Shown one piece after another: positions 16,194 to 25,390 of a DNA stretch of 64,000 nucleotides (position 1 is its first letter; each line of letters opens with the position of its first letter). The position numbers were made by a program, and so were the translations under genes. A model generated the notes under the pieces. It worked only from the letters and a program-made list of their open reading frames with translations. It was not told the DNA's origin and made no database searches. Source of the stretch: Methyloprofundus sp. (GTDB taxonomy: Bacteria > Pseudomonadota > Gammaproteobacteria > Methylococcales > Methylomonadaceae); assembly GCA_016592635.1 (NCBI GenBank), contig AP023240.1, forward strand, positions 2,645,630 through 2,709,629. The letters run 5' to 3'.

Positions 16194-17913
16194 TTACCAA
16201 TCATAACTCAAAGTCCCATAAAAATTTCTACCAGGCCTTGGTAAATGTTCACCGATCAATGTTCCATCATTAATAGGGTTTCTATTCAAACCACTAAGAT
16301 GCACTCGGTAATCTTTATCTAACACGTTCTCGATACCAAAGCCGACTTGCAAGCCTTTTACATATTTATATTGCGGACGATACTGCACTCGCAAATTCCA
16401 AAGTACATAACCAGCCGTGGGTACTTCATCATTATATTTAGCCGTTTTAGTTTGCTTATCATAAGCAATCAATTCAGTACCCGCTAACCACGAAGCCGTA
16501 TCATAGAAAAATGTGAGTTTACCGTTTAAGGGAGCTATCCGATACAGGTTATCTGAGACATCGGTACGTTTACCGCGCACATAACTAATTTGCATACCCA
16601 GCTTCCAATCTTCCAGAAAACGATAAGCAGCATCCATATCCACTCCATATAAATGGGCATCGACATTGGTGTATTCCAAAGCATTAGGATCCATCGCCAA
16701 TGCAGCTTGATTTTGAGTAGGCTCACCTTGTATATAATCTTTTACATAACGATAGTAGGCTCGAGGCATAAAACTAAATGCATCTGTTTGCCAGCTATAG
16801 CCTAACTCAGCCTGATATGAAGCTTCAGATTGCAAATCAATATTACCAATATAACTACGTCCGTCAGATAAGCTGGCAGTCGCATTTAACGGCATCCATA
16901 AATAGCGTTCTTGGTAGGATGCTGACCGCGTTTTTCTGCCAAAGCCGAGCTCAATATCCATATCATGACGTAAGTGGTGTGTTATCGGATTGACGACGTT
17001 TAGGATTAAGCGTTACATGGCGCAAGCTATAATTATCCATACGATGTTCAATATCTTGGTGCTGAAACTCAAGGACAACACCATACTTATCAGCCAACAT
17101 GCCATCATAATTAAGATTAATCACTCCGCCTCTGGAATAAACAATATCCATAGGTAATGACGGGGTTCCTGTTTTATGAGTGTCATTATAATTATAGGAA
17201 ATATCAAACTCATGGTTTTGGTCGCCGGTGCGAAAACCATAACCAGCAATGGCGGCATTACGCTCATGGCTAGTATCTATATTCTGCCCACCACTCCATT
17301 TGTAACTATCTCCTTCTTCACGGCTGCCTCCCGCCCGTAACTTATGGTTCTTATTGGCGACATTGCCAAACAAACTAACATAATAGGCATCATTCACAGA
17401 ATTAAGGCCATTAGCCGTCTTACTGGAAAACAAAATATCGTCATCTTCGGCAAATTCACCACGACGGGAACGTTGCTCGATAGTACCTCCCATCGTTTCA
17501 ATACCACTGCTGACCGATGCAACACCACGTTTGATACTTAATAATTCTGTTAACGCTGCTGGCATATGACTTAAAGGCGTATCCATCGAGTTAGCACAGG
17601 CTGATTTATAATTGGCACCATCAGAACTCACATTAACTCGATCGCCAAATAAGCCTCGATATTGCGCTATCCCTGATAATGGACCATTTGAATTCACATT
17701 TGCTCCAGGCACCTTTTGCAATAAGGCCGCTGCATCACTCCTCCCTCCCATATCAGGTTTGGCTCCCACTTCCTCTGGCTTTAATACTGAACCTTCGACA
17801 AACATGGTGGGTAGAATTTCTTTGTCGGCATCTGCCAGATCTAATGCAGAAACAGGCATAGTAGCCCCTACCATCAACACAGCAGACACTCCTTTTAAGT
17901 ATATAAACTTCAT
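16194..17913 (-). pseudogene. TonB-dependent receptor, OprC/NosA-like, disrupted by internal deletion
   Basis: Two adjacent frames together encode one receptor. The N-terminal part (17913-16963, 316 codons) has a signal peptide and a plug almost parallel to the receptor at 200-2284 (PGANVNSNGPLSGIAQYRG). The C-terminal part (16961-16194, 255 codons) matches the last third of the barrel (DIELGFGRKTRSASYQERY) and ends in YDW. Compared with the intact paralogue, about 150-165 barrel residues are missing between MDNYSLRHV and HHLRHDMDIELGF, and the frame changes at the junction (about 16963-17010). The start has a good AGGAG and an FNR-type box upstream. A sequencing or assembly error could explain the frame change but not the missing barrel segment. 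Confidence 0.88.
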
Positions 17914-17985
17914 ATTAAATACTCCTTATGATTTAATAAGCTAAATGCTTAGCAAATACTTTAAAGGAATATAAGGACTTAATGA

Positions 17986-17999
17986 TTGATAATTATCAA
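17986..17999. promoter_or_regulatory. FNR/ANR-type box TTGATAATTATCAA
   Basis: An exact match to the FNR consensus TTGAT-N4-ATCAA, extended to a 16-bp perfect palindrome. Its centre is 79 bp upstream of the receptor pseudogene start, compatible with a class II site at -41.5 of a start near 17951 (inference), and about 260 bp upstream of the FNR-like gene. The GATAAT-like core also resembles a partial Fur box. Confidence 0.7.
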
Positions 18000-18251
18000 T
18001 GCTTGATCACGTATTTAATCGCTTAAATATGCTAAGGATATTGGCCTATTAATTGCCTAATGGCAGTTTTTTAGCAAATACCCCTATTAATTTAACATTT
18101 ATAAGTCATATGCCTTGCTGCTATATGCTATATAACAATATTTATAGAATATCTCTTCCTCGTGAGCAAGCCAAAGAAATATAATTTATTAGCTAAAAAT
18201 CACCTATTAAGCACAAAAACCGACATAGCAACCGTAATAATGACCTAAATA

Positions 18252-18947
18252 ATGGAACTCCCTTCAATCAATCAAGCTTGGCATGGCACTGACAAGTGCA
18301 AATTCTGCCCTATTCGTGATTTAGTTTTATTTGCTGACTTACAACAGGAAGACTTCAACCAACTACATTTCCCTATCATTGATATGGAATTGCAGGCTGG
18401 AGAGACTTTATACAAAGAAAATGCAGCTGCAAATTTTGTCTATACCATTCGTTCAGGAGCCATCAAACTGGTACGTTATTTACCTAATGGTAGTTATCGC
18501 ATTGTACGCTTATTGCACCTAGGTGATTTGGCAGGCATGGAAGCACTGAGTGGCAATAAATACCAGCACCATGCCATCGTTTTACAAAATACCTCTATTT
18601 GCCGCATTCCTATTGAGGATATTGAACTGATTAATCAACACTCTCCGCACCTCTACAAACAACTCACATTACGCTGGCAAAGAGTGCAAGCTGATGCCGA
18701 TATTTGGCTAGCAGAATTGACCGTGGGTAATTCCAAAAAGCGTATTGCTAATTTATTACTCTATTTAGCTAACCGTAATCCGAATCAGCATTTTTACTTA
18801 CCTAGCCGTGAAGATATAGGTGCTTTATTAGCCATTACCACTGAAACGGCCAGCAGAATTATTGCTGAATTTAAGCGTCTAGATTATTTAAAAACTGTCC
18901 CGCAAGGTACAATTATTGATAAAAATAAGCTTGAACAAATTTATTAA
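18252..18947 (+). CDS. Crp/Fnr-family transcriptional regulator, FNR-type DNA recognition
   Basis: The 231-residue product has a cyclic-nucleotide-binding-like beta-roll (about 40-125), a dimerisation helix and a C-terminal winged helix-turn-helix. The recognition helix TTETASR has Glu198, Ser201 and Arg202 in the E-x2-S-R spacing that in FNR contacts TTGAT. N-terminal Cys16 and Cys19 (CKFCP) with Cys117 resemble FNR ligands, but a third N-terminal Cys is missing, so an oxygen-sensitive 4Fe-4S cluster is uncertain. It is divergent from the receptor pseudogene with the box at 17986-17999 between them, and is followed within 3 bp by a small exported protein, suggesting an operon. Confidence 0.88.
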   Translation: MELPSINQAWHGTDKCKFCPIRDLVLFADLQQEDFNQLHFPIIDMELQAGETLYKENAAANFVYTIRSGAIKLVRYLPNGSYRIVRLLHLGDLAGMEALSGNKYQHHAIVLQNTSICRIPIEDIELINQHSPHLYKQLTLRWQRVQADADIWLAELTVGNSKKRIANLLLYLANRNPNQHFYLPSREDIGALLAITTETASRIIAEFKRLDYLKTVPQGTIIDKNKLEQIY

Positions 18948-18950
18948 CTT

Positions 18951-19463
18951 ATGAAACTACATCCTCTACTCATCAGTACATGCTTCATTATCCAGCCATG
19001 CTTGGTTGCAGCTTTAGAACCCGCATCAACAGCCAGAATTGATGAAGTTGCCCGTTTAGGTAAACATGTTATGCCGTTTAACTTAGATAAAACTTTGCAT
19101 ATTTTTTCTAAAATTAAAACAGGTGGCTTACAGCAAGTCATCGCCAAAGATCCAACAAATAGCAGCCAAATAAAGCTTATTCGAGAACATCTACTTAAAA
19201 TTGTTGCTGATTTTAAGCAGGCTGATTTTTCTGATCCGGAGAAAATACATGGCAAGGATATGCCTGGGCTAGAAGCTTTACGCAATACCCAAAAAGGAGA
19301 TATTGTTATCCAATATCAAGAGTTACCAAATGGTGCTGAAATTACTTATAGTACGCAAAACCCAAAACTTATTACCGCTATCCACCAATGGTTTGATGCC
19401 CAACTGAATGACCATGCTCGTCATGCGACAATGCATAGCCAGCACCATATGATGCATCAGTAG
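18951..19463 (+). CDS. Small exported protein with His/Met-rich C-terminus
   Basis: The 170-residue product has a probable signal peptide (about 1-21, ending near VAA), a central alpha/beta region (VMPFNLDKTLHIFSK, TGGLQQVIAKD, IHGKDMPGLEAL) and a C-terminus rich in His and Met (DHARHATMHSQHHMMHQ). I recall similar periplasmic proteins in gammaproteobacteria, sometimes labelled aspartate carbamoyltransferase in databases without visible basis; no carbamoyltransferase motif is present here. The tail suggests copper or other metal binding, fitting the copper-type receptor nearby. It starts 3 bp after the regulator stop. Confidence 0.7.
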   Translation: MKLHPLLISTCFIIQPCLVAALEPASTARIDEVARLGKHVMPFNLDKTLHIFSKIKTGGLQQVIAKDPTNSSQIKLIREHLLKIVADFKQADFSDPEKIHGKDMPGLEALRNTQKGDIVIQYQELPNGAEITYSTQNPKLITAIHQWFDAQLNDHARHATMHSQHHMMHQ

Positions 19464-19863
19464 TCCTTCATGTATCATATATAGATTTTCCTGATTACGT
19501 ACAAGGCTCAGCCATTTTGAAAAAAAATATTAATATCAAAATCTTATAAAAAACCAACCTCGTCATTCCCGAAGTCTTTTTATCGGGAATCTATTGCTTA
19601 GACCTATAGATTCCTACTAAAAGCATGCAGGAATGACGAGTGTTCTTGAATATAGCTGAGGGTTATGGGTAATCAGGGAGATTTTTACTTTTCAAATATG
19701 AAATTGTTAGTTTTAGGTTATACTTTATTTGCCTTTATAGCATGATCAATCTATTGGCACTGACAAAGTATGGTGCTTTACTAAAAGTACTGACTTAGCA
19801 AGTCGTTAATAACCTCTACTTTATGCACTTTACCTGGACATAAATAAAATTGTTTTTAATATC
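19464..19863. other. Gene-free stretch before the glycan locus
   Basis: About 400 AT-rich bases containing repeat copy B (19561-19638). The remainder shows no coding remnant; the promoter of the glycosyltransferase should lie in the last 150 bases. Confidence 0.4.
19561..19638. repeat. Dispersed miniature repeat, family 1, core copy B
   Basis: Begins CGTCATTCCCGAAGTC and ends CATGCAGGAATGACG, so the ends are inverted (CGTCATTCC / GGAATGACG). Two internal hairpins are visible, CCCGAAG...CGGG and CCTACTAAAAGCATGCAGG. It lacks the outer ATACCAAT arms present in copies C and D. Confidence 0.85.
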
Positions 19864-21018
19864 ATGACACAACCTTTATTAATGATTACTGAGCTATTCT
19901 TACCTACAAAAGGTGGAACAGCCGTTTCTTTTGACGATGATTTTCGTAGACTTGGAGGCAAAGATGTACATATTGTCACTGCTGATGTTCCTGGTGCCAA
20001 AGAGTTTGATCTTGAGCACCCGAATAGTGTCTACCGACTATCACTTAAACGATGTGCTTGGGTAAGGCCTGAATCATTACTCATGTACCTGAACTTATTT
20101 CAAAAATCATTATGGTTAACTCTCAGTAAACGTGTTACAGCTATTTTTGCAGGACGCGCTTTACCTGAAGGCTTCATTGCCCTATTCATTGGCAAATTAA
20201 CTAGGCGTAATGTGCTTATTTATGCTCACGGTGAAGAGTTAACAGGCTGGGGGCGTGGTAAAAAGTTTCAAGCTATGTGCTTTACCTTACAACATGCGAA
20301 CTGGATACTTGCCAATAGTGAGGATACCCGTGATACATTGATTAATTTAATTGGTGTCGCTGCTGAACGCATCGTTATTACCCTGCCGACTGTCGATGAA
20401 GCAAGGTTTTTTCCTGCGATAGATAAGCATAGCATAAGAGACTCCTTTGGTATCAGTAACGATAAGAAGCTGATCTTATCAGTTGGACGTTTAATGCAAA
20501 GAAAAGGGTTTGATAATACCATTCGCGCTCTTCCTCTATTGATTGAGCAAGGCTTGGATGTTGCTTATGCGTTAATAGGTACAGGCGAAGAACAAGAAGC
20601 ATTACAACAACTAGCCCAAGAACTCAATGTCGCTGACCGCGTGCATTTCCTTGGGCATGTGAGTTATGAGGATTTACCTCGTTGGTATAATAGTTGTGAT
20701 TTATTTGCCATGCCTAATCGAGATATTAATGGTGATAATGAAGGATTTGGCTTAGTCTTTCTAGAAGCTGCATCTAGCGGCAAACCTGCTATTTCTGGCC
20801 TTGCTGGCGGCACTGGGTCTGCTGTTGTTGATGGGGAAACTGGTTTGCGAGTTGAAGGTGAAAGTATTCCAGAAATTGTTAAAGGAATCTCTTTTCTATT
20901 ACGCAATCCTGAAAAAGCACAAGAAATGGGTGATAAAGCACGAGCGCGCGTGCTTAATAACTTTACTCATATCCGTCGTATTAAGCAAATACGTGAACAC
21001 CTTGTAAAAAAACAATAA
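19864..21018 (+). CDS. Glycosyltransferase, GT4 family
   Basis: The 384-residue product is a two-Rossmann GT-B enzyme. The N-terminal half has ITELFLPTKGGTA and IYAHGEELTG. The C-terminal half has SVGRLMQRKGFDNTIRALP, ALIGTGEEQEAL, VHFLGHVSYEDLPRWYNSCD and the donor-binding EGFGLVFLEAASSGKPAI (GT4 E-x7-E pattern). It transfers a sugar from an NDP-sugar onto a growing glycan on the cytoplasmic side. It opens a locus that continues with a deacetylase-like protein and a GDP-heptose cassette, so heptose is a possible donor (inference). Confidence 0.9.
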   Translation: MTQPLLMITELFLPTKGGTAVSFDDDFRRLGGKDVHIVTADVPGAKEFDLEHPNSVYRLSLKRCAWVRPESLLMYLNLFQKSLWLTLSKRVTAIFAGRALPEGFIALFIGKLTRRNVLIYAHGEELTGWGRGKKFQAMCFTLQHANWILANSEDTRDTLINLIGVAAERIVITLPTVDEARFFPAIDKHSIRDSFGISNDKKLILSVGRLMQRKGFDNTIRALPLLIEQGLDVAYALIGTGEEQEALQQLAQELNVADRVHFLGHVSYEDLPRWYNSCDLFAMPNRDINGDNEGFGLVFLEAASSGKPAISGLAGGTGSAVVDGETGLRVEGESIPEIVKGISFLLRNPEKAQEMGDKARARVLNNFTHIRRIKQIREHLVKKQ

Positions 21019-21078
21019 GCAACGGAAGTCAAAAGACCTATTAAGGACTGAGAATAAAGTAATGTTGCATGCATTCTC

Positions 21079-21126
21079 GTAGGTGCAGATTTATCTGCAT
21101 ATTGCGGCAAAAAAAACCACACCTAC
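21079..21126. repeat. Imperfect palindrome GTAGGTG ... CACCTAC
   Basis: The 7-base outer arms are inverse complements, and GCAGAT/ATCTGC forms a second inner stem. This is a typical dispersed palindromic unit. No second copy was noticed in the window. Confidence 0.45.
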
Positions 21127-21214
21127 AAAACATTTCGTTAATTATATGCAGGGGTATACTCAGCGCTTTCCAACGATACCCTGGTAAAAATACTACTTTT
21201 AGGAGACTAAGCAA

Positions 21215-22432
21215 ATGACTACCGAAATAATCTTAAATGCCATACCAATCATAGCACTATGGCTTCTATTTTGGTTGCTTACCTTATTTCTTCGTTATAC
21301 TGGCGACATAAAAAAACTGCTACAGGAGCCCATGTTGAAGTACCCTGTGGTCATTTTTGAAAGTGATGATTGGGGAACAGGCCCATTAACTCAACAGGCA
21401 GCACTCATACAAATTCATGAACTATTAAGCCAATATAGTGACAGTACAGGTCAACACCCAGTGATGACATTGGGTATTATCTTAGCCGAACCTGATGTCG
21501 ATAAAATTAAAGCCAGTACTGGCCAAACTTACCACAAACGAACCCTAGAAGATCCCAGATACTTTAAACTTCTAGAGGTCATACAAAAAGGTGTAGACCA
21601 AGGTACTTTATCGGTGCACTTACATGGAATGGAACATTTCTGGCCTGCAGCCCTGATGCAAAGCGCGCATGATAATGCACAAGTACAGCAATGGCTTTTT
21701 AATAATAAGAACTTGCAAACTGAGGACTTACCTTCTGAATTACAAAGCCGCTGGGTAGATAGCAGCAATATCCCTTCTACAGAGCATAGTAAAGAAGATA
21801 TTGACGCTGCCATTGATGAGGAGCTTTCCCTCTATGCAAAGATTTTTGGGCAGGCACCAAAGACAGTGGTTCCCCCTACTTTTGTTTGGACTGATGTTGT
21901 TGAACAAGCTTATGCAGCACGAGGCATAGAAACAATGATTACCCCTGGCAGGCAATGTATTGGCCGTGATCATATCCGCCAGCCTAAACCTAATGGTAGG
22001 TTTTTTTTGAACGGTCAGGAAAGTGAGGGCTTATTATTTCTGGTTAGAAATGATTATTTTGAACCCAGTATAGGGCATAAAGCCGACACAGTATTACAAC
22101 GCATTTCTGCTAAAATACAGTGTGGTCGCCCTGCATTATTAGAAATGCACCGCTTTAATTTTATTAATAGTGCAGCAGACAATAGAATGTCACTACAAGA
22201 ACTGGATAAGCTACTGCAATTAATCAGCTCTGGCTTACCCGATGTGCGCTTTATTTCCGCAGAACAGTTAGCCAAAATAATGAAAGACCATCAACGTGGA
22301 ATTGCTTCAGAATTTATAGTTAGCTCTAAACGACTACGCAGTAAAATTATGTTAGCTAGGGTTAAATTATTGCTGCAATTTGACCGATTCGCCAAGTATT
22401 CAGGTATTAATTTTTTACTGAAGTTAGTTTAG
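21215..22432 (+). CDS. Membrane-anchored polysaccharide deacetylase-like protein
   Basis: The 405-residue product has one N-terminal membrane helix (about 8-27) and a glycoside hydrolase/deacetylase-type (beta/alpha) barrel. Motif 1 is VIFESDDWGTG (Asp-Asp pair near residue 52), a His-rich strand LSVHLHGMEHFW follows, and PPTFVWTDVVEQAYAARGIE resembles the catalytic-loop motif of this superfamily. It probably removes acetyl groups from, or otherwise edits, a surface glycan. It has an AGGAG ribosome site 11 bases ahead of the ATG and sits 48 bp before the heptose genes. Confidence 0.7.
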   Translation: MTTEIILNAIPIIALWLLFWLLTLFLRYTGDIKKLLQEPMLKYPVVIFESDDWGTGPLTQQAALIQIHELLSQYSDSTGQHPVMTLGIILAEPDVDKIKASTGQTYHKRTLEDPRYFKLLEVIQKGVDQGTLSVHLHGMEHFWPAALMQSAHDNAQVQQWLFNNKNLQTEDLPSELQSRWVDSSNIPSTEHSKEDIDAAIDEELSLYAKIFGQAPKTVVPPTFVWTDVVEQAYAARGIETMITPGRQCIGRDHIRQPKPNGRFFLNGQESEGLLFLVRNDYFEPSIGHKADTVLQRISAKIQCGRPALLEMHRFNFINSAADNRMSLQELDKLLQLISSGLPDVRFISAEQLAKIMKDHQRGIASEFIVSSKRLRSKIMLARVKLLLQFDRFAKYSGINFLLKLV

Positions 22433-22480
22433 CCATAAAATTTTACAACTTATCTTAAAACCAATGGAATAACACTAGAT

Positions 22481-23506
22481 ATGATTATTCGAACTAAAGC
22501 ACCCTTACGCCTTGGCTTGGCTGGAGGCGGTACCGACCTCAGCCCATATTGTGACCAATATGGTGGCTATGTTTTAAATGCAACGATTGATATGTATGCC
22601 TATTGCACACTGGAAGTCACCACAGATAATAGCATCCATTTTGCGACAGCTGATCGAGGTGAAAGCTTTAATTGTACAGCACAAACAAAACTAGAAATTG
22701 ATGGAAATCTAGACTTACATAAGGGTGTCTATAATAAAATAGTGCAGGAATTTAATGATAACCAACCTTTATCATTAAAAATGACCACTTATTCAGATGC
22801 ACCTGCGGGCAGTGGCTTAGGCTCCTCTTCTACGCTGGTTGTTGCCATGATCAAAGCGTATGTTGAATGGCTTAATTTACCGTTTGGTGAATATGATATT
22901 GCCCGCTTAGCTTTTGATATAGAGCGTGAAGATGTGGGTATTATTGGTGGTGCTCAAGACCAATATGCAGCCACCTTTGGCGGCTTTAACTTTATGGAGT
23001 TTTATGATGATAAACGCGTTATTGTTAACCCATTAAGAATAAAAAATTGGATTATTGATGAACTAGAAGCCTCTAGTGTTTTATACTTTACAGGTATCAC
23101 ACGCCAGGCATCTATTATTGAAGAGGAAAAAGCAAATACCGTTTCCCGCAATACCCAAGCTTTAAATGCAATGCACAAAGCAAAGCAAGATGCTTTAGCC
23201 ATGAAAGAGGCGGTACTAAAAGGCAATATTCCTGAATTAGCTAAAGTATTGAATCAGTCATGGGAATCCAAAAAGCAAATGGCTTCCTCTATCACTAACT
23301 CTCAAATTGATGGCATTTACGACTTGGCAATCGCTAATGGTGCTTACTCTGGCAAACTAAGTGGTGCTGGTGGCGGTGGTTTTATGTTTTTTATCGTTGA
23401 CCCTGTTAAAAAAGTACAACTCGTTAATGCCTTAAATAAAGAAGCAGGATACGTTATTAATATTCATTTCACTAAAGACGGTACCCGAGGCTGGAAAATC
23501 ATATGA
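22481..23506 (+). CDS. hddA: D-glycero-alpha-D-manno-heptose 7-phosphate kinase
   Basis: A GHMP-family kinase of 341 residues. The N-terminal [20 protein letters not shown] and the ATP-binding [16 protein letters not shown] (about 108-123) are characteristic of HddA and its relatives, and [12 protein letters not shown] is GHMP motif 3. It phosphorylates D-glycero-D-manno-heptose 7-phosphate at C1. Overlap with gmhA (ATGA) and the following two genes make a complete GDP-heptose cassette, which supports HddA over other GHMP kinases. Confidence 0.9.
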   Translation: MIIRTKAPLRLGLAGGGTDLSPYCDQYGGYVLNATIDMYAYCTLEVTTDNSIHFATADRGESFNCTAQTKLEIDGNLDLHKGVYNKIVQEFNDNQPLSLKMTTYSDAPAGSGLGSSSTLVVAMIKAYVEWLNLPFGEYDIARLAFDIEREDVGIIGGAQDQYAATFGGFNFMEFYDDKRVIVNPLRIKNWIIDELEASSVLYFTGITRQASIIEEEKANTVSRNTQALNAMHKAKQDALAMKEAVLKGNIPELAKVLNQSWESKKQMASSITNSQIDGIYDLAIANGAYSGKLSGAGGGGFMFFIVDPVKKVQLVNALNKEAGYVINIHFTKDGTRGWKII

Positions 23507-24090
23507 TGCAGAAATTTATCACCCAACAAATTACCGACTCCTATCAAGTAAAACAAAAAATACTCAATGATGCTGCTTTAGTCGCTTTAATTATGGAAGT
23601 TGCGCAAAAAGCAGTCGATATTTATAAAAATGGCCATAAAACCCTTATTGCCGGCAATGGTGGCAGTGCCGCCGACGCACAACATATTGCAGGTGAATTT
23701 GTGAGTCGGTTTTACTTCGACCGCCCTGGATTGGCCTCACAAGCTTTAACTACCGACACCTCCATCCTAACCTCCATTGCTAATGATTATGGTTATGAAA
23801 GGTTATTTGCCCGCCAAATTCAAGCAAATGGAAATACTGGCGATATGTTTATTGGCATTTCTACTAGCGGCAATTCCAAGAATATTATTGCAGCCTTAAA
23901 AGAATGCAAAGAAAAAGGCATTATCAGCGTGGGCTTAACAGGTGATACGGGCGGCAAGATGGCAGACTTATGTGATTACTGTATTAAGATTCCTTCAGCA
24001 TCGACTCCCAGAGTTCAAGAAAGCCATATATTAATTGGCCATATCATCTGCTCAGTGGTTGAAGAGTCTTTATTCGGCAAAGGATTCTAA
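23503..24090 (+). CDS. gmhA: Sedoheptulose 7-phosphate isomerase
   Basis: A SIS-domain protein of 195 residues with [20 protein letters not shown] (about 49-68), [17 protein letters not shown] and [11 protein letters not shown], the GmhA signatures. It converts sedoheptulose 7-phosphate to D-glycero-D-manno-heptose 7-phosphate, the first step of heptose synthesis. It overlaps hddA by 4 bases and abuts hddC without a gap. Confidence 0.95.
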   Translation: MMQKFITQQITDSYQVKQKILNDAALVALIMEVAQKAVDIYKNGHKTLIAGNGGSAADAQHIAGEFVSRFYFDRPGLASQALTTDTSILTSIANDYGYERLFARQIQANGNTGDMFIGISTSGNSKNIIAALKECKEKGIISVGLTGDTGGKMADLCDYCIKIPSASTPRVQESHILIGHIICSVVEESLFGKGF

Positions 24091-24783
24091 ATGGAAGCTA
24101 TTGTTCTTGCCGGAGGCTTTGGCACTCGCCTCCAATCCGTAGTATCTGATGTGCCAAAACCCATGGCTGAGGTACAAGGTAAGCCATTTCTAGAGCATAT
24201 CCTGTTATATTTACAAACAAATGGTATTACTAGAGTTATTTTATCTGTTGGCTATAAACATGAAGTGATTAAAGATTATTTTAATGATTCATTTGCGGGC
24301 ATGACACTAGATTATGTTGTTGAAGATGAACCTTTAGGCACAGGCGGGGCAATACTAAAGGCTTGGCCTAGTTTAAAAACAGATCATGTCTTTGTTATTA
24401 ACGGTGATACCTTTTTTAACGTAGACCTAAAAAGTTTATTTGCCAGTCATATTAAACATCACTCCGACCTTACTTTGTCCTTAAAGCCAATGCAGGAATT
24501 TGATCGTTATGGCAGTGTTGCCATTGATGCTGATAGTAAAGTCATCGATTTTAAAGAAAAGGAATTTGTTGCAAAAGGCAATATTAATGGCGGTATCTAT
24601 CTACTCAATAAAAATATCTTTGCGCCTTTTAAACTCGCCCAGCAGTTTTCTTTTGAAGAATTTATGCAAGAAAATATTAGCACCTTAAATATTTATGCAG
24701 ATATTTTTGATCATTATTTTATTGATATTGGCATACCTGAAGATTATCAAAGAGCACAAACCGAATTAGTGCAGCATTTATGA
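24091..24783 (+). CDS. hddC: D-glycero-alpha-D-manno-heptose 1-phosphate guanylyltransferase
   Basis: A nucleotidyltransferase of 230 residues with the signature LAGGFGTRLQSVVSDVPKPM (about 6-25) and metal-binding INGDTFFN. The neighbours make GMP transfer to heptose 1-phosphate the likely reaction, giving GDP-D-glycero-alpha-D-manno-heptose. It begins directly after the gmhA stop and overlaps gmhB by ATGA. Confidence 0.88.
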   Translation: MEAIVLAGGFGTRLQSVVSDVPKPMAEVQGKPFLEHILLYLQTNGITRVILSVGYKHEVIKDYFNDSFAGMTLDYVVEDEPLGTGGAILKAWPSLKTDHVFVINGDTFFNVDLKSLFASHIKHHSDLTLSLKPMQEFDRYGSVAIDADSKVIDFKEKEFVAKGNINGGIYLLNKNIFAPFKLAQQFSFEEFMQENISTLNIYADIFDHYFIDIGIPEDYQRAQTELVQHL

Positions 24784-25307
24784 ATAAAGCATTATTTTTA
24801 GATCGTGATGGCGTCATTAATATAGAGAAAGAATATCTTTATAAAATTGCAGATTTTGAATTTATTGAGGGCGTGTTTGATACTTGTCAATATTTTCAAG
24901 ATCAAGGCTATCTAATCATCATTATTACTAATCAAGCTGGTATTGCACGAGGTAAATATACAGAAAATGACTTTGCCAACTTAACGCAATGGATGCTTGA
25001 GCAATTTACGCAAAAAGGTATTTTGATTTCTCAAGTCTACCATTGCCCGCACCACCCCAGTTTTACGGGAGACTGTCCCTGTCGTAAGCCTAACCCTGGC
25101 ATGCTGATAGAAGCACAGCAAGCCTTTAAGCTAGACCTAGATAAGTCTATTTTAGTAGGTGATAAAGAAAGTGATATTCAAGCAGGCATTAATGCAGGCA
25201 TCCAGCAAAATATTTTAGTCAGATCTGGACACCTTATTGATGAAACTAACTCTAAAGCCACACAAATTATTGATTCGATCAAAGATTTGCCAGCATTATT
25301 TCAATAG
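24780..25307 (+). CDS. gmhB: D-glycero-D-manno-heptose bisphosphate phosphatase
   Basis: A HAD-superfamily phosphatase of 175 residues: LFLDRDGVIN (Asp nucleophile pair), IITNQAGIARG, the zinc-binding CPHHPSFTGDCPCRKPNPGM loop and LVGDKESDIQAG. This is the GmhB/HisB-N pattern. It removes the C7 phosphate from heptose 1,7-bisphosphate. Last gene of the cassette. Confidence 0.93.
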   Translation: MNKALFLDRDGVINIEKEYLYKIADFEFIEGVFDTCQYFQDQGYLIIIITNQAGIARGKYTENDFANLTQWMLEQFTQKGILISQVYHCPHHPSFTGDCPCRKPNPGMLIEAQQAFKLDLDKSILVGDKESDIQAGINAGIQQNILVRSGHLIDETNSKATQIIDSIKDLPALFQ

Positions 25308-25390
25308 CACGTAATAATAGCTGCTTACTGATAACCCTAAAAATACACAAGGTAACCGCCTTGTAGAAAATATACCTAAGGTGTAAAAAC

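Noticed and set aside
18276..18300. Possible sigma-54 -24/-12 promoter (TGGCACTGACAAGTGC)
   Set aside because: GG-to-GC spacing is one base too long, the -12 lacks TTGC, and it lies inside the regulator gene.
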